Below, piece by piece: positions 62,401 to 64,000 of a DNA stretch of 64,000 nt (positions are counted from its first letter, which is position 1; each line of letters opens with the position of its first letter). The position numbers and the translations under genes were made by a program. The stretch lies in assembly GCA_009829735.1 (NCBI GenBank), contig CM020620.1, positions 24,464,020 to 24,528,019 on the forward strand, read 5' to 3'. The DNA comes from Pyropia yezoensis. Lineage: Eukaryota > Rhodophyta > Bangiophyceae > Bangiales > Bangiaceae. Under the pieces are notes generated by a model. That model had not been told where the DNA came from, ran no database searches, and was given only the letters and a program-made list of their open reading frames with translations.

Positions 62401-63038
62401 TCCACAGCCTCAACCGCCGCTGCCGCCGCTCCCGCTGCCGTTGACGATCCCACTGCCGCGACCGCCGTGGTGGGACCGTCGCGTACGACCGTGCGGGAGC
62501 CCCCGCCCGCCGCGCCCGTCGATGCCACCGCTCCCAGCGCACACGCAGCGCACAGGCCATGGCGGCAGCGCGCGACGCGCACCCACGGGACAGGCACACC
62601 ACCGCCGCCACCGCCGCCGCCGCCGCCGCTGCCGCGGGATACGGCCGCCGCGCCACAGGCGTCACACCCCGGCGCGGCACCGGCACCGGCGGCGGCACCC
62701 CCTCCGGCGACGGTGGGCGTCGCTGCCGGCAACGCCACCACCCCTCCGCCGCCCAGGCCCGCCACGGGGGCGTCGAGGACGACCAGCTCCGCGTCGTCGG
62801 TCGCCGCGGGCGGTCGTGACCGCGCGCCGCCGCGCGCCACTGCCGCCGCCGCGCGCCGGGGGGTGGAGGCCTCCACCACCTCCACGTCCACGTCAATGGG
62901 GCCACTGGCGGCCACGCCCGCGGTGGCGGTGCCACCGCGGCCGGCGGCGGCGGCGAGCGCTGGTGCCGCCATCACCCCAATCTCCTCTTCCTCCCCATCG
63001 TCCAGTATGACCACTGGAGGCCCCGCCGCCGACGCCAT
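59406..63038 (-). CDS. BRUCE/BIRC6-type ubiquitin-conjugating (E2) protein with RING-like and SIM-like motifs
   Basis: This is a 1,210-residue single-exon gene, starting at 63038 (gccATGg). The C-terminal UBC fold (about 978-1165) has [20 protein letters not shown] with the active-site Cys at 1070, then [20 protein letters not shown]; this [12 protein letters not shown]-type ending is typical of the large BIRC6/UBE2O-class E2 enzymes. Upstream (about 770-830) is a helical domain. Nearer the N-terminus are Cys125, Cys128, Cys158, His160, Cys163, Cys166 and Cys333, Cys338, spaced like a RING with a 165-residue insertion, and a further WRCALCGGG...WVHC zinc-like segment at 549-575. Four motifs resemble SUMO-interacting motifs: VVILDD (9-14), VEVVEA (52-57), LVVLDA (85-90) and VILSVDD (494-500). 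It may therefore be an E2/E3 hybrid that recognises SUMO-modified targets; the E3 and SUMO parts are inference. Confidence 0.85.
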   Translation of the reverse strand: [1210 protein letters not shown]

Positions 63039-64000
63039 GGCCGACAGCCGAGGCCGCCCGTGCCACAGGGAAAGAAACACAAAAAGGTGGGGGGGGAGGG
63101 GGGAGGCCGACGGGGAAAGTACGGTCAAGTGAAGAGACAGGCAGAGGGGAGGACGAGGAGGGGCGTCCACGTCCACAGGCGCGTTCGGGGCAGAAAACAC
63201 GGCCAGCGGGGAACGGGTACGGAGGCCGACGACGGGGGGAAAGGGGTGGGCGCCCGTGGCAGCCGCCGCGGGGGACGAGCAACACGCTGGCGCGCCAGCG
63301 GAGGAGGCACCGAAAAAGGGCCACGCCCGGGGCCGCGTGGAGTGCAGCGGGGACGGACGAAAGGCGTGCTGCACGGCTGCACGGGCTTTGGCGGCGGGCA
63401 GGGCATGGGGGAGGGTTGTCGTTGCGTCCCACTCGGTTGCGGTGGGGGAGCGCGCCCACGTCGCTAGTACGGACGGGTGAATAGGATACGCCGCCGATTG
63501 GGGCGTGTGGCGCGCAGCGGGGGTCGCCCGTCAGTGGCGCACATCCAGCGGCCGCATCCCATAGCAAGAAAGCAATGTGTATATGTACCCAACTGTAGCG
63601 GCCGAGGCGCTGCAGGCGGCCGGGGGACCCTTGGAGACGCGGCAAGGGTTGGTTTCCCAACCAGTGTGTTCCCAAACGCGTCCTCGTGAAATGGACTTTT
63701 GACTCGGTCCCTAAGTGGTAACATCAACAAGTACACGGTCCAGGAGAATTCTTGGGACTTTTTCATTTGGCGCCACTTGTTGTCGTCTGCGGGTGCACAC
63801 CGTTTGGGCCATTGGTCGCGCGCCCGCGTGGCTTGTCAGAGACGACCTTGTGCGCGTCCCGCCTTCCCCGCCACCGGTCGCTGCTTAAACACCGCTGCGT
63901 GGTCTCTGCGCGCTCAACAGGGATCTAGGCGCGAACGTGTGACCCGCTCGTTGCCATACCGACTGTGCTGGTAGGGAGCCCGCCGTGCTGCGTGAGTCCC
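63039..64000. other. 5' flank of the E2 gene and right edge
   Basis: The leader and promoter of the E2 gene should lie in 63039-63500. The upstream in-frame extension on the minus strand to 63374 begins with a non-ATG codon and is not conserved-looking. From 63600 the DNA is less GC-rich. No gene is supported up to the window edge. Confidence 0.4.

Noticed and set aside
1-64000. tRNA or rRNA genes
   Set aside because: I looked for conserved T-loop (ggttcaaatcc-type) and rRNA core motifs and found none convincing; a covariance-model scan would settle it.

Overview
The window reads as nuclear DNA of a very GC-rich eukaryote, most likely a photosynthetic alga. A bangiophyte red alga such as Porphyra/Pyropia is my best guess; I infer this from content and have not searched a database. 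Supporting points are a GH14 beta-amylase, eukaryotic splicing and hnRNP-type proteins, Kozak-like starts (gccATGg), few introns with GT..AG ends, proteins full of Ala/Gly/Pro, long poly-C/poly-G tracts, Ty3/gypsy LTR retrotransposons with chromodomains, and a hAT-type MITE. Nothing looks bacterial (no operons, no Shine-Dalgarno pattern).

Layout. 1-4869: the 3' end of an unrecognised gene (+) converges on an ABCG half-transporter gene (-). 4870-8544: a beta-amylase gene (-) diverges from the 5' part of a LUC7-like splicing-factor gene (+). 8545-45130: a block rich in mobile DNA. It holds a 5'-truncated LTR element nested in a second 5'-truncated Ty3 element, a tandem-repeat protein with SUMO-site-like motifs, an Ala-rich protein, an SLC25 carrier gene split by a complete 9.4-kb Ty3 chromovirus, a dead trypsin-like pseudogene, a hAT MITE, a fold-back repeat, and a multi-exon Crinkler/RHS-like NTPase-nuclease gene. 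45131-50210: a second copy of the beta-amylase 5' half, then the full LUC7-like gene. 51495-63038: an RRM protein (-), an AsmA-like membrane protein (+) and a BRUCE-type E2 with RING-like and SIM-like motifs (-).

The main structural point is that 5658-8544 and 45131-48013 are near-identical direct repeats (about 2.9 kb). They are arranged so that beta-amylase is whole only on the left and LUC7 whole only on the right. The simplest reading is one ancestral divergent beta-amylase/LUC7 locus split by a 36.6-kb insertion flanked by a long duplication, although an assembly or haplotype join must be excluded. The main gene-level novelty is a 647-aa gene on the antisense strand between pol and the 3' LTR of the chromovirus, intact in both copies and diverging mostly by silent changes in the stretch I checked. 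Several host proteins carry SUMO-related motifs (acceptor-like repeats, SIM-like motifs, a RING/E2 combination); a functional link among them is only a hypothesis.
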